Positions 1 through 10,127 of a stretch of 64,000 nucleotides of DNA are shown here, in pieces. The notes under the pieces were generated by a model, which saw only the letters and a list, made by a program, of their open reading frames with translations, did no database searches and was not told the DNA's origin. Origin of the DNA: Stereocaulon alpinum (lineage: Eukaryota > Ascomycota > Lecanoromycetes > Lecanorales > Stereocaulaceae); the NCBI GenBank assembly GCA_018257865.1, contig JAEUBA010000047.1, forward strand, positions 1-64,000, in the 5' to 3' direction. Position 1 is the stretch's first letter, and each line of letters begins with the position of its first letter. A program made the translations under genes and the position numbers.

Positions 1-1504
1 TAGGTATATACCTTACTATCTTTATAAATTAATTAATAATTACTAGAATAGCGTTATAGACTATATTCTTATATTTACTTAGGGGTAGACTTATAATAAA
101 GTCTATTAAGAGCTCCTTCTATAACTTATTAGTAATAGGAAGCGAACTTAGTTCGCTATAGAGGTAATAGCGGGGAGCCTTAGTCCTTTAATAAATATTA
201 TAAGTCTTAATATACTTATTAACTTACTTAGAACTCTTATACTAAAAGTATTTATAGGTAAGTAACTTATATATCTTCTTAGCGCTAAAGTACCCTACTA
301 GGGGATTATTATAATATTTACTAATAAGTTCTTCCCTTAAGGCTTCGTCTTTAAGGATATATAGGCGGTTATTATTTCTTAATAAACCTTCTAAGTCTAA
401 AGCTTATACCTTACTTTAGAGACGGCGCTGCGACGGCGTACCCTTATTTATAGAAAAGGATTTTATCTAATTATTAGTAGCCTATAAGTCTTAAATTAAA
501 GTCTTAATTAAATATTAAGGATCCTTATAAGCTAACTTAATAATACCTCTTATATTCTTTTAGGGGATAATAACTTAAAGGCCTATAATTTAAAATATTA
601 ATAATATTATTATAATAATTTCTTTACCTTTCTTATCTCTACCCTAAAGTGCGAGTTTATTCTATAATATTAGTAATAACTTAGTATTTAGCGGGGAACT
701 TCCTTTATAATTAGAGCGTTATAATAGCGGATCCGTAGGATTCGTTTTTCTAGTATAATAAGTAATTTCGAAATTAAAAGTAGCGAGCTTTAGCGCCTAT
801 CTAGCTTACTAAAAATTTAATTACTTCTACTTTATAAAGCCCTTAAGATTATTATAATTAGTAAGAACCTTAATAGTAAACGGGCTACCTTCTAAGTAGT
901 ATTACTACTATTTTATTACCGCTACTATAGCGAGTAAATCTTAGTTATAAACCTTATAATTCTACTCCGTAGGAATTATCTTTTAGGATTAAAAGGTAAT
1001 TAGGTACTAGTAGCTATTATTATTTAGTTACGTAAGTACTACTATAATAGTAAAGTTAAAGGTATTAGTTTCTATATATAACTTTACTTCTAAGTTAAAG
1101 TAGCGTAGAAATAGCGTATTAGAAAAGATATCCTAAAGCTTTTAAAAAGTACCTTTAATATTATTATTCTACTTAAGTTAGCCTAACTTCTTCCTATCCT
1201 TACTACCTTTAAGTAAGTCGGTTAGAGGCGTAGTAATAGCAGTATAGTTATAAATAAACCGCTAGTAGAAATTTATAAAGCCTAAAAAGACTTATATATC
1301 TTAAAAGGTCTTTAGCTTAAGCTATTCCCTAATTATTACTATACGTTCCTAATCTATTACTACGCTATTAGTAGATATAATAAATCTAAGAAATTTAACC
1401 TATTTAGTACTAAACTAATACTTTTTTAGGTTAGCGAAAAGCGAGAACTAATATAATTATTCTAATACTTACTAAATATACTACTAGTAGTCCGCTAGGT
1501 TCGC

Positions 1505-1879
1505 GCTATAAATTAAGATATTATTAAGATAGATAATATATAAAATATTAATAAGCTCTATAAGAGCCTTATTAATATATACTTAAAACGTCGCTAGGGC
1601 GTTAGCGAGCCTAAAAGGTATAACTAAGTATTTAAAGTAGCTATAGTAGGTATAGAATATAGTCTTCTACTTATTACCTTCTTTAATTTAAATCCTATAA
1701 TAGGTATTCTTTAAGTCTAACTTAGTAAACTTTTTAGCTCTATATAAGCGGTCTAATATCTTAGTAATTAGAGGTAATAGGTATTAATTTTTAATAGTTA
1801 CCGTATTTAACCCCTAATAATTAATATAAAGATATAGCCTACTATCCTTCTTTAGTATAAAGAGGATAGGTGCTCCGGC
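1505..1879 (-). pseudogene. Ty3/gypsy reverse transcriptase core, RIP-inactivated
   Basis: Read on the minus strand from 1879 downward in one unbroken register, this segment gives AGAPILF, then a KFTKLDLKNTYYRI-like stretch, then VIPFRLANALATF, matching the gypsy RT order (GAPILF, KLDLRDAYHRI, MPFGLTNAPATF). The catalytic YLDDILIYS box is present as YLNNILIYS (codons 1505-1531): both metal-binding Asp are now Asn, a G-to-A change on this strand as RIP predicts. Several stop codons interrupt it. The copy cannot make active RT. Confidence 0.85.
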
Positions 1880-2703
1880 TAAAGAAACTAAACAGCGTAT
1901 TTAGCCTTTTATAAGCGTATTATTAAGATAGCGCCGTAGCTCCGCTAGCTTAGATTAAGATAGATTATAAAGAGGCCTATAAGGCGGCTCCTTACTATCC
2001 TTAATATTAATTATATAGTCGCCTTCCTTTAATAAGGGTAAGGTTTTAGCTTTTTTATTTAAGAAGATATTAGAGAACTCTAGTAGTTCCTTTAGAATCT
2101 ATTCTAAGCTTCCTCTATCTAAGTAATTAGTCGCTATAGTAGCGTATATAATTATATAAACTTTAGGCTCCTTCTTAAGGTAATAGCTAAAGATAGTAGG
2201 CTTATTAACCTAAAACTTTTTAGTATTAACCTTAAACTACTACTGCTCCGCTAAAGGATTAAGTAAAATCTTTATTTACTTTAACCCTAGTATACTAACT
2301 ATAATATTAGGACCCTTAAGATTAATAGTATAAAAAAGTATATTATACTCCTTACCGCAGCCCTAGCTATTAATAAGTATATACTTAAATTAATAGGTAT
2401 TATAGACGTATATACTAAAGCTACTTAGAGCTTCTAATAATAGTAAGTTAGCGGTAGAAGGTAGTAGGTCCTATTAAACTATAAACTTCTAAGAGATTAA
2501 ATTAAGCTATAATCTAGTATCTAGTAAAGTAGTAACCTACTATAGGCTATTATTAAGCGTTATCTAACCCTTAGTTAGGACAGAAGAACTTACCTCTACT
2601 TTTTAGGTTTCTTCCCCTACTTTTAAGGCGGTTATAGGGGCTAATTATTTTTTACTAATACTATACTAATACTAGTATAAGTTATAGGCTTATCGCGATT
2701 AGG

Positions 2704-2745
2704 ATAATTTAGGCTTATATAGCCTAGCTTTCTATAATAATAGTA
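2704..2745 (-). pseudogene. gag CCHC zinc knuckle, all ligands mutated
   Basis: Minus-strand reading gives a 14-residue block with Tyr at positions 1, 4, 9 and 14, exactly the spacing of a retroviral-type CX2CX4HX4C knuckle, and Gly at position 8 as usual. TGT/TGC to TAT/TAC and CAT/CAC to TAT/TAC are single RIP-type changes, so all four zinc ligands look converted to Tyr. It lies upstream of RT in the same orientation, as gag should. Confidence 0.65.
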
Positions 2746-4313
2746 GATAAGCTTAGTTACTAAATCTAAATTAGTCTTCCGCTTTAGACTCCTTAAATAA
2801 GATTTATTTCGCGCTAACTATAAGCTATCGACCCTTAGGCCCAGCCTATTAGGCTTAGAAATCCGTTATTCTAATAGGCGGCTCTCTTATAACTTAGAGG
2901 CCCTATAGTTAGATAATTTTTTATAAATACTTAAGTCGCCGCCTCTGCGACGCTCGCGCCCTATAGTATTCTCTTATATAATAGCTTAGGTAATAATATT
3001 ATCCCTATTATTAGATACCTTACTAGTACTTAAGATTTTATTCTTTAGCTCCGGTCTTAGCTTAGCTAAGAAGAGGTTAGCTTTAAGCTTTAGGGCTATA
3101 GGCGGTAGGTTAGCTTCTAACTCCTTTAGGTAGGCCTTAAATATAGTAACTTTTTAGTTAGAATATTACTTTACCTCCTTAAACCTTTCGTAGGCGAAAA
3201 GACGGCGGTTAATAGGATCTATAACTAAATTATATAGGAATTACTTAAAGAATTCGAATATTATATTATCCTATCTATAATCCTTTAGGTAGGTATTCTA
3301 CTAGGAATTTAGGTTATCTTCTAGGGCGTCTATATAGTAGACTATCTTAGATAGTTTAGTAGTAAAGTACTCCAGACTCTTAAGAAACTTCTTCTCTAAG
3401 TTAGCGAACTAGTATAGGTATTTACCCTTACTAATTCCCTTATAGAGTTATATATTCTTAGGCTAAAAGCTTTTCGGTACTAGGGGTTTTTAGAGTTTAA
3501 TAGGTAGGTTTATAGGCGCGCTAAAGGTAGGCGTTATAAGATATAAAGGAATCCTTTAGCTAGTAATATTAACTAATTATACTAATATAGTAGTAGTAGG
3601 ATATTATTCCTCCTCTTAAACTATCCTTATAGGTATTCTAATAGTACTCTGCGACTTAAGGTATTAAATTATATCGTTTTCAGCTTCTAATACTAATAAT
3701 TCGCGTAGTTACTTTAGGCGGCGATTCGTCGCTTAGGCTTCTTATAAGTATTACTTAAGATCAGCGTTATCTAAATTAGAGGTATCTAGCTAAGATTCTC
3801 TATCGGTCCTATAACTCTCTATAGGATTATTATTATTATTAGGTTCTTCGGCGTTAGTAACGGTTATAGTAGTATAACCGCGTATTTAACCTAATATCGC
3901 AGCAACTCTAGGCCTCTCCCTTAAAAAGGTAGAGAAATTAGAACTATAAAGGCTAGCGACGCCGGCTCTAAGCTAGTATACTAAGGTATAAAAGACGTAA
4001 AGTTACTAGATTTAGGTATTAAGTAATAGATATAATTATATTACTTAGTAATAGAGTAGTAGCAGAACTAATTTCTAAAGATCCCTAAAATATAGGGGAG
4101 TCCTAAGTAGTAATACTATTACTAAGCCCCTAGACCCTAATTAATATTATTACGCTAGCGTAGCTATAACGCGTATACGCTTAAGGGTTAATAAGAATTA
4201 GGTAAGGTAGTATATTATAGTATAATAATAATCTATCTAAGTAATAGAATTCTAGAATTCTAGCTAAGTGCTTAAAGCTAACTAATTAGCCATAGGGCTA
4301 ACAGCGCGTATGG

Positions 4314-4372
4314 AGGCCTTGGCAAGCCCTAGCCCTATTAGGCAAGTTAAGCGAGCCTTGCCAAGTAGGCCT
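4314..4372. repeat. Imperfect inverted repeat at edge of RIP block
   Basis: The arm at 4314-4326 (AGGCCTTGGCAAG) is matched by its complement at 4357-4372 (CTTGCCAAGTAGGCCT, 3-base bulge), with about 30 bp between them. It sits about 50 bp outside the AT-rich retroelement, in normal-composition DNA. Confidence 0.5.
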
Positions 4373-4405
4373 TATCCACCATAGTTTTCACCACTTATTC
4401 TAACG
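4349..4405 (+). repeat. Dispersed repeat, copy 1 (second copy 7649-7705)
   Basis: About 57 bp starting AAGCGAGCCT and ending TATTCTAACG recur at 7649-7705 with roughly three quarters identity judged by eye. Shared blocks include AGGCC, CATCCAC/TATCCAC, and TTCACCA followed by ATTCTAACG. It may be the end of a small transposon family; no open reading frame is associated. Confidence 0.5.
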
Positions 4406-4414
4406 GAGAAGATC

Positions 4415-4530
4415 CACGTCGTGGTTTAGTGTGCTTGGCTAGGCAGAGGTGTGGTCTGGTGAGAGAGGGGGTGCACGTTATGGTGTTGTGTGCTTGGTAG
4501 AGAAGGTATGGGTGGGATGGTTTGGCGGGG
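4415..4530 (+). repeat. Diverged tandem duplication, period 59
   Basis: A stretch starting CACGTCGTGG at 4415 is echoed from CACGTTATGG at 4474; both continue with a GTGTGCTTGG block. GT-rich on the plus strand and non-coding. Confidence 0.4.
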
Positions 4531-4881
4531 AGGTAGTTCTGAGATAGTCCGGCAACAAGGACGGCTGCGGTTCCAATGGAACTCAGGTCAGGCAGAAGTT
4601 GCAGCGCTAAGGGAATATCCTGAGAGGTAGTGGAGGCTCTGTCTGCTTGTTCGTCTTTGAAGATCCGGAGGATGTAGAGATGTGCAATTCTAGTAATGTA
4701 ATCCCCGCATTGACCACGCCAAAGAGATACTCGAAAGAATGGATGTTATGATACGGAAGTAACAGCGGCGAGGATCATTGGGCGGGAAGTCGTTAACTAG
4801 ATACCTCCGTTAACAGGAACTCGGGAAGGTACAAGGCTCTATCTGAGGAAGCTTGCTAAGGGCGGGGTTCGGATACTTGTA

Positions 4882-5165
4882 CGGAGCGGGTACGGCCCAA
4901 AAGTCTTATGGCAGAAGCTCTTGACCAGACACTGCAAGATCTGGGACTAGACTACCTAGACCTCTACCTCATGCACTAGCCTGTCGCATCATCCGGAGGA
5001 AAGAACACCATTCGCTACGTTGACGTACTTGACAGCCGCAATCTCCAGTATGAAATCGCGCGCCTGCTAACTTAATCATACATAACCAGACATGACACGC
5101 ATTCTCACACCGAAAGTCCGCCAAATCAGCATCTCCAATCTCGCCCCCGCCCAAGTCCTTCATTC
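4882..5165 (+). pseudogene. Aldo-keto reductase fragment (broken)
   Basis: Translation from 4908 gives EALDQTLQDLGLDYLDLYLM followed by H, a stop codon and PV, the AKR signature around the catalytic His, with TAG standing where the family has Trp (HWPV). A good intron follows (5025-5089: GTACTT start, GCTAAC branch-like site, CAG end). The next exon reads on to KVRQISISNLAPAQV, matching the AKR block KVRxIGxSNF, but only after a one-base shift just past the acceptor. Recognisable similarity stops near 5165. Only the middle of a roughly 300-residue NADPH-dependent oxidoreductase remains; start, cofactor end and C-terminus are not found. Nonsense plus frameshift make this a pseudogene. Confidence 0.75.
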
Positions 5166-5379
5166 TGGCCAAGATTCTCCGCAGCTTATCAACTTGGCCA
5201 CTTACGCAGGCCGACAAAGCTTCGTTCTGCAGGTCCTGCATTCTCAGTTTTGGAACGGCTTTGGTATACTGATAAAAGGAGGTGAGTGACTGTAAGTGTA
5301 CAATGAGAGGATAGCCTTGGATACCTAGATTTTCTACGATAGTAGCGCAGTGCTTCGGCAATTTAGAGTAGGAAGACAA
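5160..5379 (-). pseudogene. Possible ankyrin-gene 5' fragment
   Basis: The minus-strand frame contains NEALSACVSGQVDKLRRIL, which resembles the first helix pair of fungal ankyrin proteins (ALxAAxxGxxxxVRxLL). The same open frame then runs into DNA that is antisense to the aldo-keto reductase relic, so the downstream part is not a real continuation. It may be a rearrangement junction between two dead genes. Confidence 0.3.
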
Positions 5380-5801
5380 TTTTTGTTGATTAGAATAAGG
5401 TACATGTATCTCGCCGTGACCGTGCTGCTCCCATCACATCCTTCCCTCGCGGCATGCTATTTCGTCATCGCTGACGAGTAACTCAAGGTCTCTATGTGGA
5501 TACGCCCCTGTTCATTGAGCTTTCTCATAAGATCGGCCTCTTTTAGACAATATTGGGAGGCCGATTCACCCCCTGCTGATTTCAATGGCTCCAGGGCTCT
5601 ATGGTTCATACCAGTGTGAACCAACCTTCTGAACTTGTGTGGGCTGCACGTTACTACTGGGCCGATCACCACAGGAGCCTCGTCAATCTAACGGAGGTGA
5701 TCCGGAGTTGGGCGCTGCAGTCTGTTGTTCCATACAAATTCTTGCCACGTCTCTCCATATATATTTACGGACCCTGCTGTGAGTTCCCTAGGTATTACAA
5801 C

Positions 5802-6533
5802 TTACAAGACGCCCACTGCGATAGGATCTTCCCCGGCGATCCGAAGGCGGGTTCTAGCGTATAACGCGTACCGATAGGCGACTTGTCTCTGCTTCGTAAC
5901 GTACAGCCTTAGGGCAGCTCCAGCAAAGTCTCCTAGTGGGGCGGTCCGGACGGTTTCGATCCTATTTATGTCTGTTGAGTCCGTGTTAAGTCTGATAGCC
6001 TTTTGCAGTCGTCCATAGTCACCTCCCTTCATGAGCACTAACTCCGTATCTGATATTGCCTGCGGCGCAGCGGATGTTTGAATCTGTAGTTGGGGCTCCC
6101 TCTCGGCTTTATGCCTCTGCGCTTGCGAGCTTGCGCCAGAAGACTTTTTCGACCGCTCTAAACAGGCCTGCAAGCTTACCGGCCCCTAGTCACTTAGTTT
6201 TGAACTAAGGATATTTGTGTTAAGCGATATTAGGAAGAAGAACTTCGCTGCTATCGTATCTATAACCCAGTGCCGAGTGTTCTGGGTGAGACGGATGTCG
6301 CTGAACTCCGGATCTAGTATCTGATCGCACAGTATTTGCGTAATACCTATTACGAGTATTACGGAGTTCCAGTCATCCTCTAGGCACCCGATGTCTAGCA
6401 CAGACCTTATGTGACCTTTAGCGAAGTCGAGAATGCAGGGGTCCTCCTCCCTATGGTCCAAAGCGTTTCTAAGACGTACGAGGATGTCTTTTCCCGCCTC
6501 TGGTGTGAATCCTAGGAATTCTAAGGTTTCCAA
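5802..6533 (-). pseudogene. Unrecognised gene remnant, two blocks in one frame
   Basis: Two open blocks (6533-6189 and 6173-5802, minus strand) lie in the same frame and are separated only by a TAG at 6186-6188. Neither block needs another interruption over about 240 codons. The upstream block is rich in hydrophobic and acidic residues (ILDFAKGHIRSVLDIGCLED); the downstream one is Lys/Arg/Ser-rich, then ends in a YRYALYARTRLRIAGEDP-like tail. No family was recognised. It could be one gene with a nonsense mutation. The second block has no ATG near its start. Confidence 0.3.
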
Positions 6534-6871
6534 GCTCTCAAGAACTGTGGGGACCTCAACTGATCCTTCCGAGTCCGAAGACGATGATTCTGAGAGTGCG
6601 ACATATCTGATTGTTTGCCAGCCATCGCGAATGGATATATATTCTCCAGATTCAGAAAGCAGATGATAGGTAGATTAATTTAGGACTTGTGTCTGAAATA
6701 ACGAGGACGATATAGTAGCTAGTAATAATCTGGACACTCTCTTAGTTTAATATTCTAATACGTACAGGGTTACCGCGAAGCTAGTTAAAATTATAGGAAA
6801 CTGACCTTTGCTATTTTGATGAGTATCGTTGACTTGGAATAGTGTGAGAAGCTGGGATGTATTGAAAGTGT

Positions 6872-6955
6872 TTCCCGACGTTGTTTGACTTAAGGAAGGT
6901 GAAATATATATATAGTCCAATAAGTATTCCGACGTTGTTTGACTTAGGGAAGATG
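6872..6955 (+). repeat. 28-bp direct repeat, two copies
   Basis: TCCGACGTTGTTTGACTTA recurs almost exactly (6874-6892 with one extra C, and 6928-6946), followed by AGGAAGGTG or GGGAAGATG. The copies are about 55 bp apart with a TA-rich spacer. Confidence 0.65.
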
Positions 6956-7239
6956 GGCTGGTGAACTGATCAAATAGCCACGAGTCACATAGAATTTGTC
7001 GAAATTCACCTGCTTATGCAAATTCCGCCGATTCTACCATGTGTGCCTTCATCCCCGGCTCGAGCCTTTCCTTATGACATTGAATTTGAAGTCCCGACCG
7101 AAATGCGGTAGTATAGATCCCTTTCCAACAGGAGTTCGGTTTTTATCTCTTGGTAAGACCCCCGCAGTCCACTCATCATCACGATCGACTACCTCCAGAG
7201 CGAACTCCATAGCAATCTAGAGGAGAAATGTAATAAGTT

Positions 7240-7345
7240 GTGGTGAGGGGTGTTAGTAGAATTTGTAAAGCAAAATTCACGTGATAATTCGTGGGAGGTG
7301 GTGAGAGGTATTAGTAGAATTTAGAAGCAAAATTTCACGTGATAA
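7240..7345 (+). repeat. Tandem repeat, 2 copies of about 50 bp ending in CACGTG
   Basis: Copies at 7240-7287 and 7298-7345 share GTGGTGAG, TTAGTAGAATTT, AAGCAAAATT and a terminal CACGTGATAA. Each copy ends in a CACGTG palindrome, a possible bHLH (E-box) site, but no gene start lies close by. Confidence 0.6.
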
Positions 7346-8292
7346 GAATGTAGGAGGCGTTACTTTTTTCTAGGCCCAAATTCACAACGAGTCTGAAACA
7401 GCACACAATACGATCTGCGTTTAGTACTTCAAGTACCTGTTTGAATTCACATACAGTCCAAATCAGCCGGTATTCATGTCCGCAAACCCATAGTGCGAAT
7501 TCCAACTAAATCCCACGACTATACCAGCAGCTATTAACTATCGTCACACGTATATAGCCTCGTTCGAGGGTCTTAACTCTTCAGATTATGAGTGATCTGA
7601 TTGGTGACTATTAGTCATTGATTTGGAGGTGAACAATATTATTGCAACAAGCGAGCCTAGTGTTGCAGGCCTCATCCACTATAGAATTCACCAATATTCT
7701 AACGTGACTGCATCTAAAGCCTCATTACTCGATACGCACTCGTAGAAGTCATATATTTAGAAAGGACATTCGCTGCTGGAAGGGCATCTGTGTAATGCCC
7801 TATTAAGGATCCATTAATCTATCCAGGTGATTCACGCTCACTCCTAAGGGTACTCTGTGCGATGCACGGTCATAAGGTTAAGGATGTCTTTCGAGTGTAA
7901 CATTCATTTATGACACAATGAATGTTTCATGAATGAGCATTGGGAGATACCTTGAAGGAATTAACTACGAGCAGAATTTGATGAACGCTGCACTCAAATT
8001 TTTAGATAGTCGCATACTGTAAGCTCAGCTCAGACTCTGCAATACTTACGAGATGTCTCCAGTTTCATGGGACGGAGAACTACGGAATTGCCCAGAGGCA
8101 TAAGCGACCGCAGCCTCCACGTCAAGTTTCTAACTACGAGCCTTGAAAAGCACCTTGCCGGGGAGATGAAGCCCAAGAAAATACTTCACTAAGAAGTTGC
8201 AATTGTTACTGGTCATAAAGTGGGTGGCTAGTGAAATTACAATAGGTGAATGTATAGTAGAATTTCATAGCTTCGGAGCAGAGCTTCATATG

Positions 8293-8440
8293 CAAGATAA
8301 TGATAAAACGAACAGACTCAACCAATGCTTCCTCTTGTAAGACTGACATTCGCCATCATTTACATCCAAGATGATGATATAACTATCAGGCTCAACCCAT
8401 GCTTCCTCATGTTGAACTGCCATTATTTATGATGACGAAG
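8293..8440 (+). repeat. Tandem duplication, period 74
   Basis: Copy 1 begins CAAGATAATGATA at 8293 and copy 2 CAAGATGATGATA at 8367; both continue with CTCAACC, ATGCTTCCTC and GACATT/GCCATT blocks. About 80% identical by eye. Lies 190 bp upstream of the short gene at 8627. Confidence 0.6.
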
Positions 8441-8626
8441 CCTTGGCACTTTAGCATGCTGAGTTATCACTAATATACATTCAACAGATTGATCGCGCAC
8501 GCAGCACTTAGTATCTGACAAGCAAGTGTTTTACCCTACATTCTCACAACCAAACCTATACATATACATATTTTCACGAGACACTTTCTTCTCCGCAATC
8601 TCTGGTGTACACTCAGCAAGTCAACG

Positions 8627-8965
8627 ATGTCAAGATCTCAGGCACGTGTGTCCCTCCCAAGCATCTCGATTCCCCGAAATATCCTCCAAGATCAACAGCT
8701 ATTGAGCTTCGTCATCAGCGATCTCACCTCCTTAATCGCTTGTTGGGATAACACCGTAGATGATCTGCTATCGTGCACTGATGCGAAAGCTCCAGATGTT
8801 AGGAATTTGTGGGTTGAGGCAATCATGAGTATTGAGGCATTCAGGAGGGTTTGGATTGAGCCGTTGCAGCAAAAAATACAAGGCACATCCTTTGAAGCTG
8901 GTTCTGGCATGGGCTCCAGCAATGTTTTGGCCAGCATCGAGGGCATAAAACCAGCATTGAAGTAG
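8627..8965 (+). CDS. Short hypothetical protein (112 aa)
   Basis: Intact single-exon frame with an ATG at 8627. The 112-residue product has no signal peptide or membrane segment. A middle region with regularly spaced hydrophobics (SLIACWDNTVDDLLS, LWVEAIMSIEAFRRVW) suggests short helices. I do not recognise it. It lies just upstream of ankyrin-type sequence on the same strand and could be the first exon of that larger gene now cut off by mutation; a stop at 8963-8965 argues against this in the current sequence. An overlapping minus-strand frame is taken as a shadow. Confidence 0.4.
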   Translation: MSRSQARVSLPSISIPRNILQDQQLLSFVISDLTSLIACWDNTVDDLLSCTDAKAPDVRNLWVEAIMSIEAFRRVWIEPLQQKIQGTSFEAGSGMGSSNVLASIEGIKPALK

Positions 8966-9127
8966 AGATGTGACCAATTCTTAAGACAATTCAAAGCTCT
9001 ATCAATCAAGATGGCGTTCTTGAGATATAAATATAAGTAAGTTGGGCGTACCTTAGCTAGGGTTAAATAACTCTGCTGATTATCTAATTTTCTATAGTTC
9101 AAAGCTGCCCTTACCTAAAAATATATA

Positions 9128-10064
9128 GTCAAAGAAAATCTCCTATCGTCTTCTTATTGAAATCCTCGCAGAAGCCATTCTGCGCACGAGAATGGAGGTT
9201 GAAACATCACATTTCAAAGTCCTCGGTGAGCATTAGTACGTATTTACCAAGTTGTTCTCACTGACCATGAACTCAGAATCACTGCCCCAAGAGAGAGCAT
9301 CAGGGGTAAAGAGTCCTTTACAATCTCCTGTGCTACCCTTGCCCGCGCGCAAATGGTTATAGCTACATAGCCCAAGCACGAACAAGCGCCGAGAATCCGG
9401 TGCTTTGAGATTTAGTTATCCTGCCTGCGTCTCGGTTGTCCTTCGTGGGGAAAATAACGCGCTCACCGGCATCTCAAGACTAAAACTAGGTGGAATATCA
9501 ACCCTTCAAGTGTACCTAGGAAGCGATGAAGGTTATCTCGATCTCCACTCATGGTTCCGTGGAGTTAGACAGGGCCGGTTCGACCCCAAGGAACAGAAAA
9601 TTATTGATACGCTAGTTATGGGCGAGGTCAATGCGCAAAGGCAAGAATTCGCCAGGCTGAAACTACCAAGACCTTCTCAAGAGTCGAAGAACAAGATAAC
9701 AGTGATATCGAATAAAGAGGCTATGCGTGGGTCCTTGAAATACATGGTCGATTCAGCATCTTCCAGACTCCCTTCTCTTTTAGCTACTGCCTATAAGAAT
9801 GCGAGTCCATGCCATCTAGGCCAATCTTATGATGGCCAATCTCTGGTGGTCAAGAGGAAATGTCCGGTCTGTACGGGGATCTATGTATTTCCTGTATCGC
9901 ATACCCCACCCACACCTCACGATTTCGACAGAGTCGCGGAAGCAGACAAAAGCCTGCCGAAAGACGCACGACGTGGGGCTTTTGCTGAGGCGATTTCATT
10001 CATACAGAGCATTGTGGCTCTCGGACTCTTGAGAGATTCAGACCGAGAACTTGGACTGACATAA
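9128..10064 (+). pseudogene. N-terminal region of an ankyrin-type gene, frameshifted
   Basis: The first block reads KISYRLLIEILAEAILRTRM, followed by a good intron (donor GTGAGC at 9226, acceptor CAG ending 9276). The next block (ITAPRES... ARAQMVIAT) needs a one-base shift to join, and another single-base shift near 9373 is needed to enter the long frame from 9405 to 10064. That frame (about 220 codons) carries a CPVC pair and helical, charged segments, but no family I can name. Because the two shifts lie between otherwise well-behaved blocks, I read this as the decayed 5' part of the ankyrin gene that follows on the same strand. Confidence 0.5.
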
Positions 10065-10127
10065 TCAAGACGAACAGATTCCAGCTCTGCAAGTGTTTTA
10101 TGAATCTCCGGCTTACCTAGGTTTAGA

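Larger units (their letters stand above)
1..4262 (-). mobile_element. RIP-degraded Ty3/gypsy LTR retrotransposon (partial)
   Basis: AT-rich block in which CpA and TpG are nearly absent while CpG remains, the classic result of fungal repeat-induced point mutation. Minus-strand translation shows remnants in retroelement order: a gag zinc knuckle near 2704-2745, then reverse transcriptase at 1505-1879, so gag lies at higher coordinates and pol runs toward position 1. Stops (TAA/TAG) fall where the family has Gln, Arg or Trp. The element continues past the left edge, so the far LTR is not visible. The right limit is set where composition returns to normal near 4262; I did not find a clear LTR there. 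Confidence 0.85.
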
